A DNA stretch of 64,000 bases from Voacanga thouarsii. Its lineage: Eukaryota > Streptophyta > Magnoliopsida > Gentianales > Apocynaceae. The notes under the pieces were generated by a model, which worked only from the letters and a program-made list of their open reading frames with translations, was not told the origin of the DNA and ran no database searches. The stretch covers positions 620,001-684,000 of the forward strand of contig JANUWF010001691.1 of the NCBI GenBank assembly GCA_026120185.1. Reading direction: 5' to 3'. This document shows, one piece after another, positions 46,466 to 59,645 of this stretch. The position numbers and the translations under genes are program-made. Position 1 is the first letter of the stretch; every line of letters starts with the position of its first letter.

Positions 46466-48390
46466 GAAGGCTCATTAGCATGCTTAAACACATATATATT
46501 CATTAGAGATTGAAGATTAGCGAAGATGAAGTTGATTGAATAATCCTACCTTGAAGGTGTTCTTGAGCCTTCACAAAATTTCTGGTTTTTGATCCAAAAA
46601 TGCAAGTTGGATTTTAGAGTTTGATGTTAAAAATGGTACGGATGGACTCACAGCAATGAATAGATGAAATCTAAAATTTTTAGAGGTAGTTTGAAGTGAT
46701 TTGGAGAGGTATTAGGTGAAAGGAAGGAGTAGGTGTTCTTGTGTACTATGTGTTCTTGAAGGTTGAAGAGAGTAGAGAGCTTTTGGATGGAGGCTACCGA
46801 AATTCTATGAGGATTAGGGTTGCCAATTTTCTGTAGGGTTTAGGAAGATGGTTTTTCTGGTTTGGAAGGGAAAAGGAAAGGCTAGTTGTTGGAATCCTTG
46901 AAGAATATTTTTATGAAGCAAATTTGGAAACTAAATATTCAAGAATATTTTTGATTATGGAAGAGCTCTTGGAAATCTGCCATGGCCGACTGCTTGTGCA
47001 GAATTTTGGCTGGATGAAAGCTGGTTGAAGGAGGCTAATGGTGGCTGAAATTAAGGAGTCTAATGGTGAAGGGAAGGTCTGGTTGTTTGAGGTATATTTT
47101 ATGGAAAGTTGTTAAATCATGGTGGCTGGAATTTTGGTATCCAAATCAAGGCATGATTGCAGAATTTTTTTTGGAAATCTTTTTGGCAGCCATGGCTGGA
47201 TTTCGTGCAGTTCAGTTAATGGAGGTTTAAGGGTAGTTTGTGCAGAAAAAGGATGGAGTTTCAGCTAGGGTTGAATTAGGAAACAAAGCTGGACAAAATT
47301 CTGCACAGCATTTTCGCAAGGATGGAATTTCCTGGGCAGTTTTCGGCTGCCCTTTTCTAGGCGATTTGCAGAGGCTTTGAAGGAGAATTTCTGGGGCTTT
47401 CAAGGCTGGTTTTTAGCCTACTTCAAGGAGGAAAAAATGGCTAAGGTGCTGAACAAAAATTGGAAGAAAACAGCTTGGTTTCGGACCTCCAAAGCTGCGA
47501 ATCTGCCCAGAACATTTTTTAGTTTTGCACAGTATTTGTGCAGTCTGAAAATGGCTAGGAAAATTCAGATTTCAAGCTGATCAAAAGGGCCATTTTCTGG
47601 CAGCATTTGGGAGGGAATAATGGTTAAGAATTTCGTCACCTTGAAGGCACACAAAGCTGGAAAAAATTCAATTCTAAGCATGAAGGAAAATGAACCTAGC
47701 TGGAGTGAATTTTTAGAAAGTTCACTAAGGAATTTAATTCACTTGAAATCGTTCCCCCTCTTCCCTTGTTTTGGTCCATATGATGTCTTTTACTAAGACA
47801 TTTTGAACCTTCAAAGCCACAGCATATTGCTGGAATTTGTCTAGAATAAAATTGGCTTGAACAAAATGAACAAACTAATGAATTGAGAAATAGGAAAAAT
47901 TAAGAATCAAGAGGAAATAAATTCCCCTTAGGAATTTTGTGTAGAGCAAAAGAGTAGAATTTGAAGACTCCTATCATATCTCTCATAGGACAACATCTCT
48001 ACCCTACTCCAAACACCACTAAGGCCGAAAATGATACTTCCCAAGCAAAAATAAAATTTAACCAAGCTAAAGCTCCTATGATGGAATTTGAACCCAAGAC
48101 CTCAAGAATTAATTCCAAAGCTCTAACCACTAAACCACAACTCCTCTTATTCTTATTTTCCCCCTAAAAATATTTTCCTATTCAATCCTCAAGCTATCTC
48201 CCTTTTTCCACCTCAAGCAAAAATTACCATTTTGCCATTCTCACTCAATAATCATAATCAAGCCCTCTAGATAATAAAACACAAATCCAAAGCACATAAA
48301 ATCATACAAAAATATATTTAAACATGCAAATAAATATTCTATGCATCCCAACCCCCTTACTCTAAGGTTGGTTTTGACTGGGGTTTCACA
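44036..48390 (-). mobile_element. Element C: family-1 solo LTR inside D
   Basis: 4355 bp, reverse orientation, TGTAACACCCC...GGTTTCACA on the plus strand. It is flanked on both sides by ACTAC (44031-44035 and 48391-48395), a perfect 5 bp duplication, and sits 16 bases from the edge of D. It holds the hairpin at 44805-44833, GA run at 46435-46461, and the tRNA-like module at 48084-48137. It resembles 25345-29669 read backwards. Small ORFs inside are not supported. Confidence 0.95.
48084..48137 (-). other. tRNA-like box A / box B module in element C
   Basis: On the minus strand TGGTTTAGTGG starts at 48137 and GGTTCAAATTC at 48094, 43 bases apart and about +254 from the LTR start. Confidence 0.6.
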
Positions 48391-49727
48391 ACTACTATGT
48401 ACCTTAAAAGGGCGGGGATGTCGCCCCGTTCCGTAGGACATGGGGTCTTTAAAACGAGGTATAAAATGTAAAGGCAACCCCAAAAGAGTTAACTTAGATA
48501 AATAGAGAAAAAATCTTATTACATCCAGCTCAAATTGGAGTAATACGAAATAAAACAAATATCGTTCAAAAACATAAACAACAACTGGCTCCTAGAACAA
48601 AATGGGGGAAAAAAAAACAAAAGCTTCAACTATCATATACCCTGCTGGCTCAGCATAATCTATCTCCTAAAAACATGATATAAAATAGTGTGAGATGAAA
48701 TCTCAGTAAGTCTTGTGTGTGCACATGGTGTTTCAAATAGTTCGTGTATTCATAGTGGAAAACATTTGCAGAAATATTTGGCAAGTCATAAATACTTTCT
48801 TTTCGCAATGAGTGGGTTTTTCTCATAATCACACTTTATACAAAACAAATCATCTACTCGAATAAACAGTCATGTCACCACACGTTAGGCTCCATGAGGA
48901 CAAGGCACCACACTTTGTGTACCTTGCTGGGACTAGATTACCACACGTTGTGCGTTCTGATCTGGGTGAGTGTACAGCTCACCGGGTGAGATACTCATCC
49001 TTCTCTACACCCAACAAAACCATCCGGGTGTCCATGCCGAGAAAATAAATAATACCTTACCAGGTACAAATGCTAGCTCGGACCAGCCTGACCAACCAAT
49101 ACTGTCGCCTCTTCAAGCCGAGCTTATCTTCTGGAGGTGGCCTCCTGCCAGAAGACCTACTCTAGCCTTCCAAGACTAGTATTGTTAGCCTACCCGTATT
49201 GTGTACTCAACGAACATATCCATCAATTCCTGATTCAAAATTTCCATACCTTAGCTTTGTACAACGTGGTTTTCTTTAAAAGAGTTTTCTAAAAATTTAG
49301 GAGAAAGAATAGTTCTCTTGATAAAATCATTAGTTTGACAAAACCGTTTAAAGAATAAATATCCACGTCTACAACCCAAGCGAACATAGTTTAACAATAG
49401 CTTCACAAAGCTTTACAACATACACTTGCCATCATAAATATTTAACAAAAGAGTTTATGCAAGGACTTACTTGATATGCCTCAGACAATTGAAATAAAAT
49501 CACAACTTGCTTTCCTCAAATATCTTCCTAATCTAAAACCACATAATATCATGATCAGGGTCTCAATCAATTCGAACATACTCTAAACTCATTTATTCCC
49601 ATAACAATTCACAATCCACTATCTAATTCCCAATAAATTAACCCATCCCCAAAGTTCATATTTTATGACCATATATTCATCAAAGACATGAATATTATAT
49701 CAAAAAGGCTTGACTTGACCATTGCAT

Positions 49728-51419
49728 TGTTAGTGTTGTGCCCTAGAGGCAATCACTTGTACCATGTATATTGCATATTAAATTAATAAGAGGCATTCTT
49801 TATCTTTCAGTTTGATTGTTATATCTAAATATGTGTACAAACCGTTAGATAAAGTCCCTAGTACAACACAGTGTTAAGGAAATCATGATAGAGATCATGA
49901 TGTGAGATTCCTACTACACTATGCAGTGTTTGTACTTAAATAATCCCCATTCATAGTATTAATAAGATGGGACATTATTAATACACCAAGACTGGCACAT
50001 GTAATATCTCTTGATTGGATCAAGCAGTGGTTCTCATATCCGTGGGTATTGGGATACTCAGGATTAACGTGTGGATGCTTGTTTTGAAACAAGTTCATTG
50101 GATGACCTAGCTACGAGATAATCACTTGGATAACTATTTAGTGCCAGTGATAGAATCTCATTATAGCAAGTGTGCAAGTATCCTTAGACTTGAGATCTCC
50201 AAGGTACTTTGTTTATCGAGCATTGTACTTTGATTCTAATCTTTGGAGTCTTGTCTAGGACCGCCTATGGGATTGATATTGGGTACAACGTAAAGTAAAC
50301 GAAAGTATTTGAGAAGGTCAATAAAGGATTCACCACTCCTAATAGTAGAAGAGTATATCTCAAGGCCACTTGTAGAAATCATTACTCATGAAGTCCTTGG
50401 CCAAGGTGACTATGTGATGGAAATGGTTCCAATTGATACATATATCGAGTAATGGATTTCTTAAATAAGTGCTAAAATATTCGGGCCAGAATTAATAATA
50501 TTCTAGAGGGAGTTGGCACTAATTCCATGCTCTAGACCGAATGAGATATTGTATGTTGAAAGGAGTTTATTGCACTGATAATTTGCTATTGAAAGGTTCA
50601 TGTCAAGCCACTTGACGTTCTGGACTTTTGGGTGGTCAAGAGTCATTGCTAGATGTCGCTCTTGATATGCTAAATATGAATTTATTAATTAGAGAATTAA
50701 TAAATTTAATCCTTTATTTTATTAAGGATTATTAATTCTAATATTGTTAGAATTAATTCATATTATGCTACCAATAAGACCAGGAAACCTAATGGGTCAC
50801 ACACAATAAAGGTTTGAATGCTCAAATATATTATTTGATAATATTGTGGTGTTAATTAAGAGAAAGGAATATATTTATAGGTGAATTATAAGTTTGTTAT
50901 AATTCATGGTACCTAATTGTAATTAAGTAAACTTCAAGGACCAATTTGTTGACAATTGGACGTTGAAGGACTAAGTTGCAATTTATGATAATTATAAATT
51001 TATAAATATAAGGAAACAGTTTCCTTAGGGTTAGAGACAGACTATTCACGCAATAACAGAGGGACCGTTTCTCTGCCTCTCTCTTGATCAAACCTTAGTC
51101 GTCTCTCTTCATGTTCAAAACCCTAGCCTCCCGAATTCTACTAGCATAGAATTGTGAGATTGTGAAAATTCAACCTTGTGTGGATTATCATTAGAGGGAG
51201 TTCTTTCTTGGACTTCAGTTGAGCTGCAGTGAACGATTTTGGATAATCTGGATCGCGCCTGCGTTCTTGTTTCTGAAATTTTTGAATTCCGGCTTCACGA
51301 GGTAATAGACGCAATCTTCTCCTTTTTCCCGTTTCTATTGCAAACCCGTAATCCATGGCTTGGATTTCTTGTTGTTTTTCGCTGCACTTAATCTGATTAT
51401 GCATGATAGAAATCCTACA
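49728..51419 (+). repeat. 5' LTR of element E
   Basis: TGTTAGTG...AATCCTACA, followed by the primer site. It contains a readable-looking reverse ORF (51404-51141) that repeats in the 3' LTR and is not supported as a gene. Confidence 0.96.
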
Positions 51420-51420
51420 G

Positions 51421-51433
51421 TGGTATCAGAGCC
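51421..51433 (+). other. Primer binding site, tRNA-iMet type
   Basis: TGGTATCAGAGCC, a perfect match to the initiator-Met primer site, one base after the LTR. Confidence 0.96.
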
Positions 51434-51937
51434 AACGGGTTTGTGTTTTAATGGGATGTTTTATTGCTTTGAATTGTTCAAGCATGTAAATTGCATGATT
51501 ACAGCATGTTAATTGTATGATCATGTCTGCTGGTTTGTATGTAAGCGTCTAGGTTTTGTTTTGAATAATCTGGGTTGCAAAAATCGTTTCTGCGTTGTGG
51601 GTTTTATGCTTTTGAAAATATTGCAGAATGGTTCTGCGTCTGTGTTCAGGTTTTGGCTTCAGTTGATGTTGATCCTGTAATTAAGCCTTCCGTTTAACAA
51701 TTTTGATTGTTAAATTGATTGTGAGAATGATTACAATGGTTTGTTAATGAAGATTAACAAAGTTTTGATTGATCTTGGAACGGCCCCGAACAGAACAAAA
51801 AAAATTTCCAGAAAATCCAAGCCGCACGCGGTGGTTACTGTTCGGTTTTTTTTTTTTTTTTAAAAAAGGTTCTGGAATAGAATTTTGAAAGGGAAAATCT
51901 CATTTGATGAGAGGTGGTAAAATAAAAATTTTTTCCA

Positions 51938-52035
51938 ACGGGGCGCTGCCACCCTGACCCCCGCAAGGGGTGCTGCCCCCTTGACCCTCGCCCGCTGACC
52001 GGCCAGCGGGACCACCGTTATCGTTGCGTGACGGG
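51938..52035 (+). other. GC-rich patch with internal repeats in the leader
   Basis: In otherwise AT-rich DNA, two similar phrases (GGGGCGCTGCCACCCTGACC and GGGGTGCTGCCCCCTTGACC) are followed by CGCTGACCGGCCAGCGGGA, whose CGCTG/CAGCG halves pair. A stable RNA fold is likely. Confidence 0.6.
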
Positions 52036-52583
52036 ACCCTGAAGCATTTTCTCAAAATTAGTTTTGAAACAATCAATTTTATTTTTCAAAATAGTGATTT
52101 GAAAATTTAAAATTAATGTATTTTTCTTAAATGTTGATTTTAGAATTTGTTTTATTTTCCCAAAATACTGATTTTGGAATAATAAAAGCATATGTTTATT
52201 TTGTTTAAGCATAGTTAATGGCATGGTGGATGGTTATGGATTAAAACAAATTATATCTGTTCATGCATTTTTTACCGCTTTGTTTTAATGAAATAGGGCC
52301 TGCGTGTCCTGCCTTCTCTCAAATTTTGATGTAATTCTCTTCTCATCTAACTCCCCTCGAATGTAACTCGAGGTTTCTCCTTTTAGGATATTATGTAATT
52401 AGATTATATAGGTTAGATTGAGGTAGAATTTTATTTTCAAGATTTTGAAGATGGCATTCAAAATAAGGCGAGATGGTAAGACCCTCTACCTGTATCATGC
52501 ATGAACACATAGGGTTGACCATATTAATTTCCTTAGTAGCTCGAGGAAATTAATTTAGAAAGTCCATAACCATGCCACGTAAT

Positions 52584-53806
52584 TGTTTATTACCATGTTT
52601 ATCAATTTATGCTGCTTATTGATAAATTGTATGCATGCCTAACAATGAGACCACTAAAAGGAATAAATCCCTCAAATAATATTAAATCTAATGCCTTCCA
52701 TTAATATAGTGAGAACGAGAGATCTTTTTTGAGACCAGGCTGTTGGGCAAACCCAAGCCTACTTGACATCGAGTATGTTCAAGCTATAGAATTTAAATTC
52801 ATGTTAATGGGTTAGATTTAACTAATTTCTTTATCCCGGTTGGGCTAACCCAAGTATAAAGAAAATTAGAGGCCAATTTGGGCTAGTATTTGATACTTTA
52901 ATGATTAAAAGATGTTAATCACCCAATGATTCAGTAGTTACTTTTTGATGTAATTGGTATTAGAAACCTACCACTAAACTTAAGAGTGGCTTGTTTATTA
53001 CCATGTAATCAATGTATGCTGCTTATTGATAAATTGTATGCATGCCTAACAATGAGACCACTAAAAGGAATAAATCCCTCAAATAATATTAAATCTAATG
53101 CCTTCCATTAATATAGTGAGAACGAGAGATCTTTTTTGAGACCAGGCTATTGGGCAAACCCAAGCCTACTTGACATCGAGTATGTTCAAGCTATAGAATT
53201 TAAAGTCGTGTTAATGGGTTAGATTTAACTAATTTCTTTATCCCGGTTGGGCTAACCCAAGTATAAAGAAAATTAGAGGCAAAGTTGGGCTAGTATTTGA
53301 TACTTTAATGATTAAAAGATGTTAATCACCCAATGATTCAGTAGTTACTTTTTGATGTAATTGGTATTAGATACCTACCACTAAACTTAAGAGTGGCTTG
53401 TTTATTACCATGTTTATCAATTTATGCTGCTTATTGATAAATTGTATGCATGCCTAACAATGAGACCACTAAAAGGAATAAATCCCTCAAATAATATTAA
53501 ATCTAATGCCTTCCATTAATATAGTGAGAACGAGAGATCTTTTTTGAGACCAGGCTATTGGGCAAACCCAAGCCTACTTGACATCGAGTATGTTCAAGCT
53601 ATAGAATTTAAAGTCGTGTTAATGGGTTAGATTTAACTAATTTCTTTATCCCGGTTGGGCTAACCCAAGTATAAAGAAAATTAGAGGCAAAGTTGGGCTA
53701 GTATTTGATACTTTAATGATTAAAAGATGTTAATCACCCAATGATTCAATGGTTACTTTTTGATGTAATTGGTATTGGATACCTACCACTAAACTTAAGA
53801 GTGGCT
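52584..53806 (+). repeat. Tandem repeat, three copies of about 408 bp
   Basis: Copies at 52584-52991, 52992-53398 and 53399-53806 are almost identical; copies 2 and 3 are closer to each other (for example AAAGTCGTG, GCAAAGTTGGG) than to copy 1. Each copy has two palindromes with TTGGG/CCCAA arms. A further TTGGGCTAACCCAA follows at 53808. Confidence 0.95.
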
Positions 53807-54017
53807 TGTTGGGCTAACCCAAGGTTATTCTTAAGGAATTTGGATACTGATCCACTAAGAAAGTTTCCAACGGGCTTTCCCGAGTTAATAGTGAGGGCTA
53901 TTGGTTTGAGTAAAATAGTGGTATAATTATACGCTTAATTAAAGACCTAATTAATTGCATTGCATTTACATATACATGTTCTAATAATTCTATTTTTACA
54001 TCTAGGTCATTTGCATC

Positions 54018-57000
54018 ATGTCGACAAACCTAAACTTGCGTAGCATCTTGGAAATAAACAAGCTCACTGAATCAAACTATTTGGACTGGTATAGAAACTT
54101 GAGAATTGTTCTCAAGTCGAAAAAGTTGCTCTACGTGCTAGAAGCTCCTATTCCGCCACCTCCAGCTCAAGATGCTCCTGCTGAAGAGCATGCTGTCCAC
54201 AAGAAGCACAAAGAAGATAGCGACATAACATCTTGTATCATGTTGGCGTCAATGTCTCCTGAGCTGCAAAAACAGCATGAGCATATGGATGCTCAATCAA
54301 TGATCCTCTATCTTAGAGAGCTGTTTGATAAACAAGCTAGAACAGAGAGATATGAGATCTCCAAACAACTGTTCCGTGCTAAGATGGTTGAGGGTGCTTC
54401 AGTGGCCACTCATGGGCTGCAAATGTTGGGCTACATTAAAAAACTTAGGTCTCTTGGGTTCGTAATGGATCATGACTTAAGTATTGACTTAATTCTACAA
54501 TCATTACCAAGTAGTTTTTCGCAGTTTGTGATCAACTACCACATGAATAATGTTGAGACCACAATACCTGAGCTAATCAATCTGCTTAAGACTGCTGAGT
54601 CCTCTATGAAAAAGGATGATAAGGTAATCTTGTTAGTAGGTTCTTCATCTTCTAAGAAAAAGGTTTCTAAGAAGAAGAAGAAGAACACTCCTACTAAGCC
54701 CAAATGAGGTGTCAAGAAGAAGGAGGCTGCCCCTAAAGGCCCATGTCATCATTGTGGCAAAATGGGCCATTGGAGGCGTAACTGCAAGGCCTACTTGGAG
54801 ACTATGAAGGAAAAGAAGGAGAAGGAGAAGCTTGCAAGCACTTCTACTTCTAATCCTGGTATGTTTATGATTGAGATTAATACTGCCTTTAATAATGAGA
54901 TATGGGTATTAGATACTGGTTGTGGATCTCATTTATGCAATAATTTGCAGGGACTAAAGGACAATAGAAGGTTAAAGAAAGGTGACGTGGACCTACGAGC
55001 TGCAAATGGAGCAAAGGTTGCTACACTAGTTGTGGGGACTTATCATCTCAATCTACCTTCTGGATTAGTTTTAGAACTACAAAACTGTTATTTTGTACCA
55101 GTTTTGTTGAAAAATATTATCTCAGTTGCTTGTTTAGACTTATTCGGATTTCATTTAAGTTTTAAGAATAAATGTTGTTCTTTCTCATTAAATGATATTC
55201 ATTATGGTTCTGCAACTTTGATCAATGGTTTATATGTTCTAGACACGTATAATCCAATTCTCAATATAAGTAAAAAGAAACATAAAAAGGATAACTTAAT
55301 CTCATCTTACTTATGGCATTGTCGTTTAGGCCATGTAAATGAAAAACGTGTGTCTAAGTTATACAAATTGGGTGACTTAGGGTCATTTGATTACGAATCA
55401 TATGACACATGCGAATCTTGTTTACTTGGAAAAATGGCTAAAACTTCTTTTTCAAGAAAAGGAGAAAGGGCAAAAGAGTTATTAGAACTCGTACATTCAG
55501 ATGTATGTGGCCCAATGTCAATACAAGCAAGAGGAGGTTATCAATACTTCATTACCTTTATTGATGATTATTCTCGATATGGGTATTTGTATTTGATGAA
55601 ATACAAATCTGAAGCCTTTGACCGTTTCAAAGACTTCAAGAATGAAGTAGAGAAACAACTTGGCAAGAGTATTAAAGCTCTTAGATCCGATCGAGGAGGT
55701 GAATACTTAAGTCAAGAGTTTCTAAGTTATCTAAGAGATAACGGAATATTATCTCAATGTACTGCACCATATACACCTCAACATAACGGTGTATCTGAGA
55801 AAAGAAATCGAACCCTTCTAGACATGGTAAGGACCATGATGGCTTTTGCAGACCTACCAAAATCGTTTTGGGGGTACGCACTGGAGACTGCTGTTTACAT
55901 TTTAAACAGAGTTCCATCAAAAATGGTTGATGCCACTCCTTATGAGTTATTCTTTGGTAAGAGACTAATGTTATCTCATTTAAGGATTTGGGGTTGCCCT
56001 ACTTTTGTTAAAAAGGTAATGTCAGACAAACTTGAAAATAAGTCTGACAAATGTTTCTTTGTTGGATATCTAAAAGAATCGTTTGGATATTACTTCTATC
56101 TTCCTTCTGAAAATAAAGTTTTTATTTCAAAACATGTTGTCTTCTTAAAGAAGGAGCACATGTTCAAAGAAGATAGTGGGAGCAAGCTTGAACTTAGTGA
56201 AGTTCAAGAAGAGCAAACAAATATTGATCAACCTTCTGAACCTGTATCTATTCAAATAGATGAACCTTCTAACACACAAGAGCTTCGTAGGTCAAGTAGG
56301 ATACGAGTGGCACCTGAGAGATATGGATTTCTTATAAGTGACCATAATAACGTATTGCTCATAGATGACGATGAGCCTACTACTTACGAGGATGTTCTGA
56401 ATAGTTCAGAATCTGACAAATGGCTCGAAGCTATGAAGTCAGAGATGGATTCCATGTATGACAACCAAGTATGGACTTTGGTTGATCCACCTGAAGGAAT
56501 CAAGTGTAAATGGGTTTTCGAAAAGAAAACTGACATGGATGGTAATGTGGCTACCTATAAGGCTCGCTTGGTAGCAAAAGGTTATCGTCAACGAAAAGGT
56601 ATTGACTATGATGAAACTTTTTCACCAGTTACGATGTTGAAATCCATAAGAATACTCCTAGCCATTGCCGCTCATTACGATTATGAGGTCTGGCAAATGG
56701 ATGTGAAAATAGCTTTCCTTAATGGAAACCTGATTGAGGAAGTGTATATGACACAGCCTAAAGGTTTCATATCCGAAGATGGCACAAAGGTGTGCAAGTT
56801 GCAAAGGTCCATTTATGGACTTAAGCAAGCATCTAGGAGTTGGAATATCCGTTTTGATTAGACAATTAAAGAATTTGGTTTCATTCAAAACATGGATGAA
56901 CCTTGTGTGTACAAGAAGGCTGGTAGGAGTAAAGTTGTTTTCCTATTGCTTTATGTAGATGACATATTGCTTCTAGGAAATGATGTTTCCACTTTTCAAT

Positions 57001-57938
57001 CAGTGAAGATTTGGTTGTCCAAGATGTTCTCTATGAAAAACCTTGGAGATGCAACCTATATTCTGGGAATAAAGATCTATAGAGATAGATCTAGAATGTT
57101 GCTAGGTCTTTCACAGTCTACATACATAGACAAAATGCTGAAAATGTTCAGCATGGATCAATACAAAAGAGGATTCTTACCTATGACACATGGTGTAAGC
57201 CTTTCAAAGTCGATGTCTCCAAAGACACAAGTTGAAAGGGATCACATGAGTAGAATTCCATATGCTTTGGCAATTGGGTCTATCATGTATGCTATGATAT
57301 GTACTAGGCCCGATGTATCGTGTGCTCTTAGTTTGACGAGCAGATACCAATCTGATCCTGGAGAGGGTCACTGGGCGGCTGTAAAGAATATCCTTAAGTA
57401 CTTACGAAGGACTAAGGATGCATTCTTGATATATGGAGATGGTGAATTACAAGTAAGAGGGTATACTGATGCCAGCATTCAGTCCGATAAGGACGACTTC
57501 AAATCACAATCTTGCTACGTATTTACATTAGGTGGTGGGGCAGTTAGTTGGAAGAGCTCCAAACAAGAGACTACTGCCGATTCGACTACTGAAGCAGAGT
57601 ACATAGCAGCCTCTAAAGCAGCTAAAGAAGCAGTATGGATCAAAAAGTTCATCACTGAACTTGGAGTGGTGCCCAGCATTGTTGATTCGATACCTTTGTA
57701 TTGTGACAACAATTGAGCCATTGCACAGGCAAATGAACCACGATCTCATCAACGATCCAAACATGTACTTAGACGCTATCATCTTATTAGAGAAATCATA
57801 GATAGAGGAGATGTAAAGATAGAGAGAATTTCCACGGATTAGAACATAGCTGATCCACTCACTAAAGTGCTTTCCCAGAAGAAACATGATAAATATGTTG
57901 AGTCATTTGGTATTCGATACATGAATGATTGGCTCTAG
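54018..57938 (+). pseudogene. Ty1/copia gag-pol polyprotein, element E (four stops)
   Basis: One frame of 1306 codons from the ATG at 54018 to TAG 57936, with internal stops at 54705 (TGA), 56859 (TAG), 57714 (TGA) and 57840 (TAG). Gag core is residues 1-200 (LTESNYLDWYRNLRIVL); zinc knuckle CHHCGKMGHWRRNC from residue 243; protease DTGCGSHLC at 299; pre-integrase HCRLGHV...CESC; integrase D495 (HSDVCGPM), D558 (SDRGGEY), E594 (GVSEKRN), the DD35E set; RT from about 830 with QMDVKIAFLNG and YVDD (D981/D982); RNase H from about 1140 (YTDAS, SSKQETTADSTTEAEY). All catalytic residues are present. The second open piece seems to start at an ATG at 54762, but that Met is inside the zinc knuckle. 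Lineage Tork/TAR-like is a guess. Confidence 0.95.
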
Positions 57939-57940
57939 TG

Positions 57941-57952
57941 CAAGTGGGAGTT
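57941..57952 (+). other. Polypurine tract of element E
   Basis: CAAGTGGGAGTT immediately before the LTR start TGTTAGTG. Element F has CAAGTGAGAGTT in the same place. Confidence 0.85.
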
Positions 57953-59645
57953 TGTTAGTGTTATACCCTAGAGGCAATCACTTGTACCATGTATATTGCA
58001 TATTAAATTAATAAGAGGCATTCTTTATCTTTTTGTTTGATTGTTATATCTAAATATGTGTACAAACCGTTAGATAAAGTCCCTAGTACAACACAGTGTT
58101 AAGGAAATCATGATAGAGACCATGATGTGAGATTCCTACTACACTATGCAGTGTTTGTACTTAAATAATCCCCAGTCATAGTATTAATAAGATGGGAAAT
58201 TATTAATACGCCAAGACTGGCACATGTTATATCTCTTGATTGTATCAAGCGGAGGTTCTCATATCCGTGGGTATTGGGATACTCAGGATTAACGTGTGGA
58301 TGCTTGTTTTGAAATAAGTTCATTAGATGACCTGGCTGCGAGATAATCACTTGGATAACTATTTAGTGCCAGTGATAGAATCTCATTATAGCAAGTGTGC
58401 AAGTATCCTTAGACTTGAGATCTCCAAGGTACTTTGTTTATCGAGCCTTGTACTTTGATTCTAATATTTGGAGTCTTGTCTGGGACCGCCTATGGGATGG
58501 ATATTAGGTACAACGTAAAGTAAACGAAAGTAGTTGAGATGGTCAATAAAGGATTCACCACTCCTAATAGTAGAAGAGTATATCTCAAGGCCACTTGTAG
58601 AAATCATTACTCATGAAGTCCTTGGCCAAGGTGACTATGTGATGGAAATGGTTCCAATTGATACATATATCGAGTAATGGATTTCTTAAATAAGTGCTAA
58701 AATATTCGGGCCAGAATTAATAATATTCTAGAGGGAGTTGGCACTAATTCCATACTCTAGACCGAATGAGATATTGTATGTTGAAAGGAGTTTATTGCAC
58801 TGATAATTTGCTATTGAAAGGTTCATGTCAAGCCACTTGATTTTCTGGACTTTTGGGTGGTCAAGAGTCATTGCTAGATGTCGCTCTTGATATGCTAAAT
58901 ATGAATTTATTAATTAGAGAATTAATAAATTTAATCCTTTATTTTATTAAGGATTATTAATTCTAATATTGTTAGAATTAATTAATATTATGCTACCAAT
59001 AAGACCAGGAAACCTAATGGGTCACACACAATAAAGGTTTGAATGCTCAAATATATTATTTGATAATATTGTAGGGTTAATTAGGAGAAGGGAATATATT
59101 TATAGGTGAATTATAAGTTTGTTATAATTCATGGTACCTAATTGTAATTAAGTAAACTTCAAGGACCAATTTGTTGACAATTGGACGTTCGAGGACTAAG
59201 TTGCAATTTTTGGTAATTATACATCTATAAATATAAGGAAACGGTTTCCTTAGGGTTAGAGACAGACTATTCACGCAATAACAGAGAGACCGTTTCTCTG
59301 CCTCTCTCTTGATCAAACCTTAGCCGTCTCTCTTCTTGATCAAAACCCTAGCCTCCCGAATTCTACTAGCATAGAATTGTGAGATTGTGAGCATTCAACC
59401 TTGTGTGGATTATCATTAGAGGGAGTTCTTTCTTGGACTTCAGTTGAGCTGCAGTGAACGGTTTTGGATAATCTAGATCGCGCCTGCGTTCTTGTTTCTG
59501 AAATTTTTTGAATTCCGGCTTCACGAGGTAATAAACGCAATCTTCTCCTTTTTCCCATTTCTATTGCAAACCCGTAATCCATGGCTTGGATTTCTTGTTG
59601 TTTTCCGCTACGCTTAATCTGATTATGCATGATAGAAATCCTACA
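57953..59645 (+). repeat. 3' LTR of element E
   Basis: 1693 bp, partner of 49728-51419, ending AATCCTACA. The second of two near-identical copies of every small ORF in this LTR, none supported. Confidence 0.96.

Larger units (their letters stand above)
51434..54017 (+). other. Long untranslated leader of element E
   Basis: 2.6 kb between primer site and gag with no credible ORF. It has a GC-rich patch (about 51938-52035) and a three-fold tandem repeat (52584-53806). Such a leader is long for a copia element and may carry packaging signals or a spliced intron (inference). Confidence 0.85.
49728..59645 (+). mobile_element. Element E: full-length Ty1/copia
   Basis: LTRs at 49728-51419 and 57953-59645 (1692 and 1693 bp), primer site, 2.6 kb leader, a single gag-pol frame, and polypurine tract. 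In the first 400 bases of the two LTRs I count about 16 differences, so it is fairly recent. Protease-integrase-RT-RNase H order defines Ty1/copia. The frame has four internal stops and no frameshift. It inserted into element D. The flanking five bases (TGCAT and GGCAA) do not form a convincing duplication. Confidence 0.96.

Noticed and set aside
51141..51404. Minus-strand ORF repeated at 59340-59630 in the LTRs of element E
   Set aside because: It appears twice only because the LTR does. No start context or domain, and the two copies differ in frame after an indel.
54762..54764. ATG as start of a separate pol gene in element E
   Set aside because: The Met is inside the gag zinc knuckle and in frame with gag; the apparent gene boundary is a single stop at 54705.
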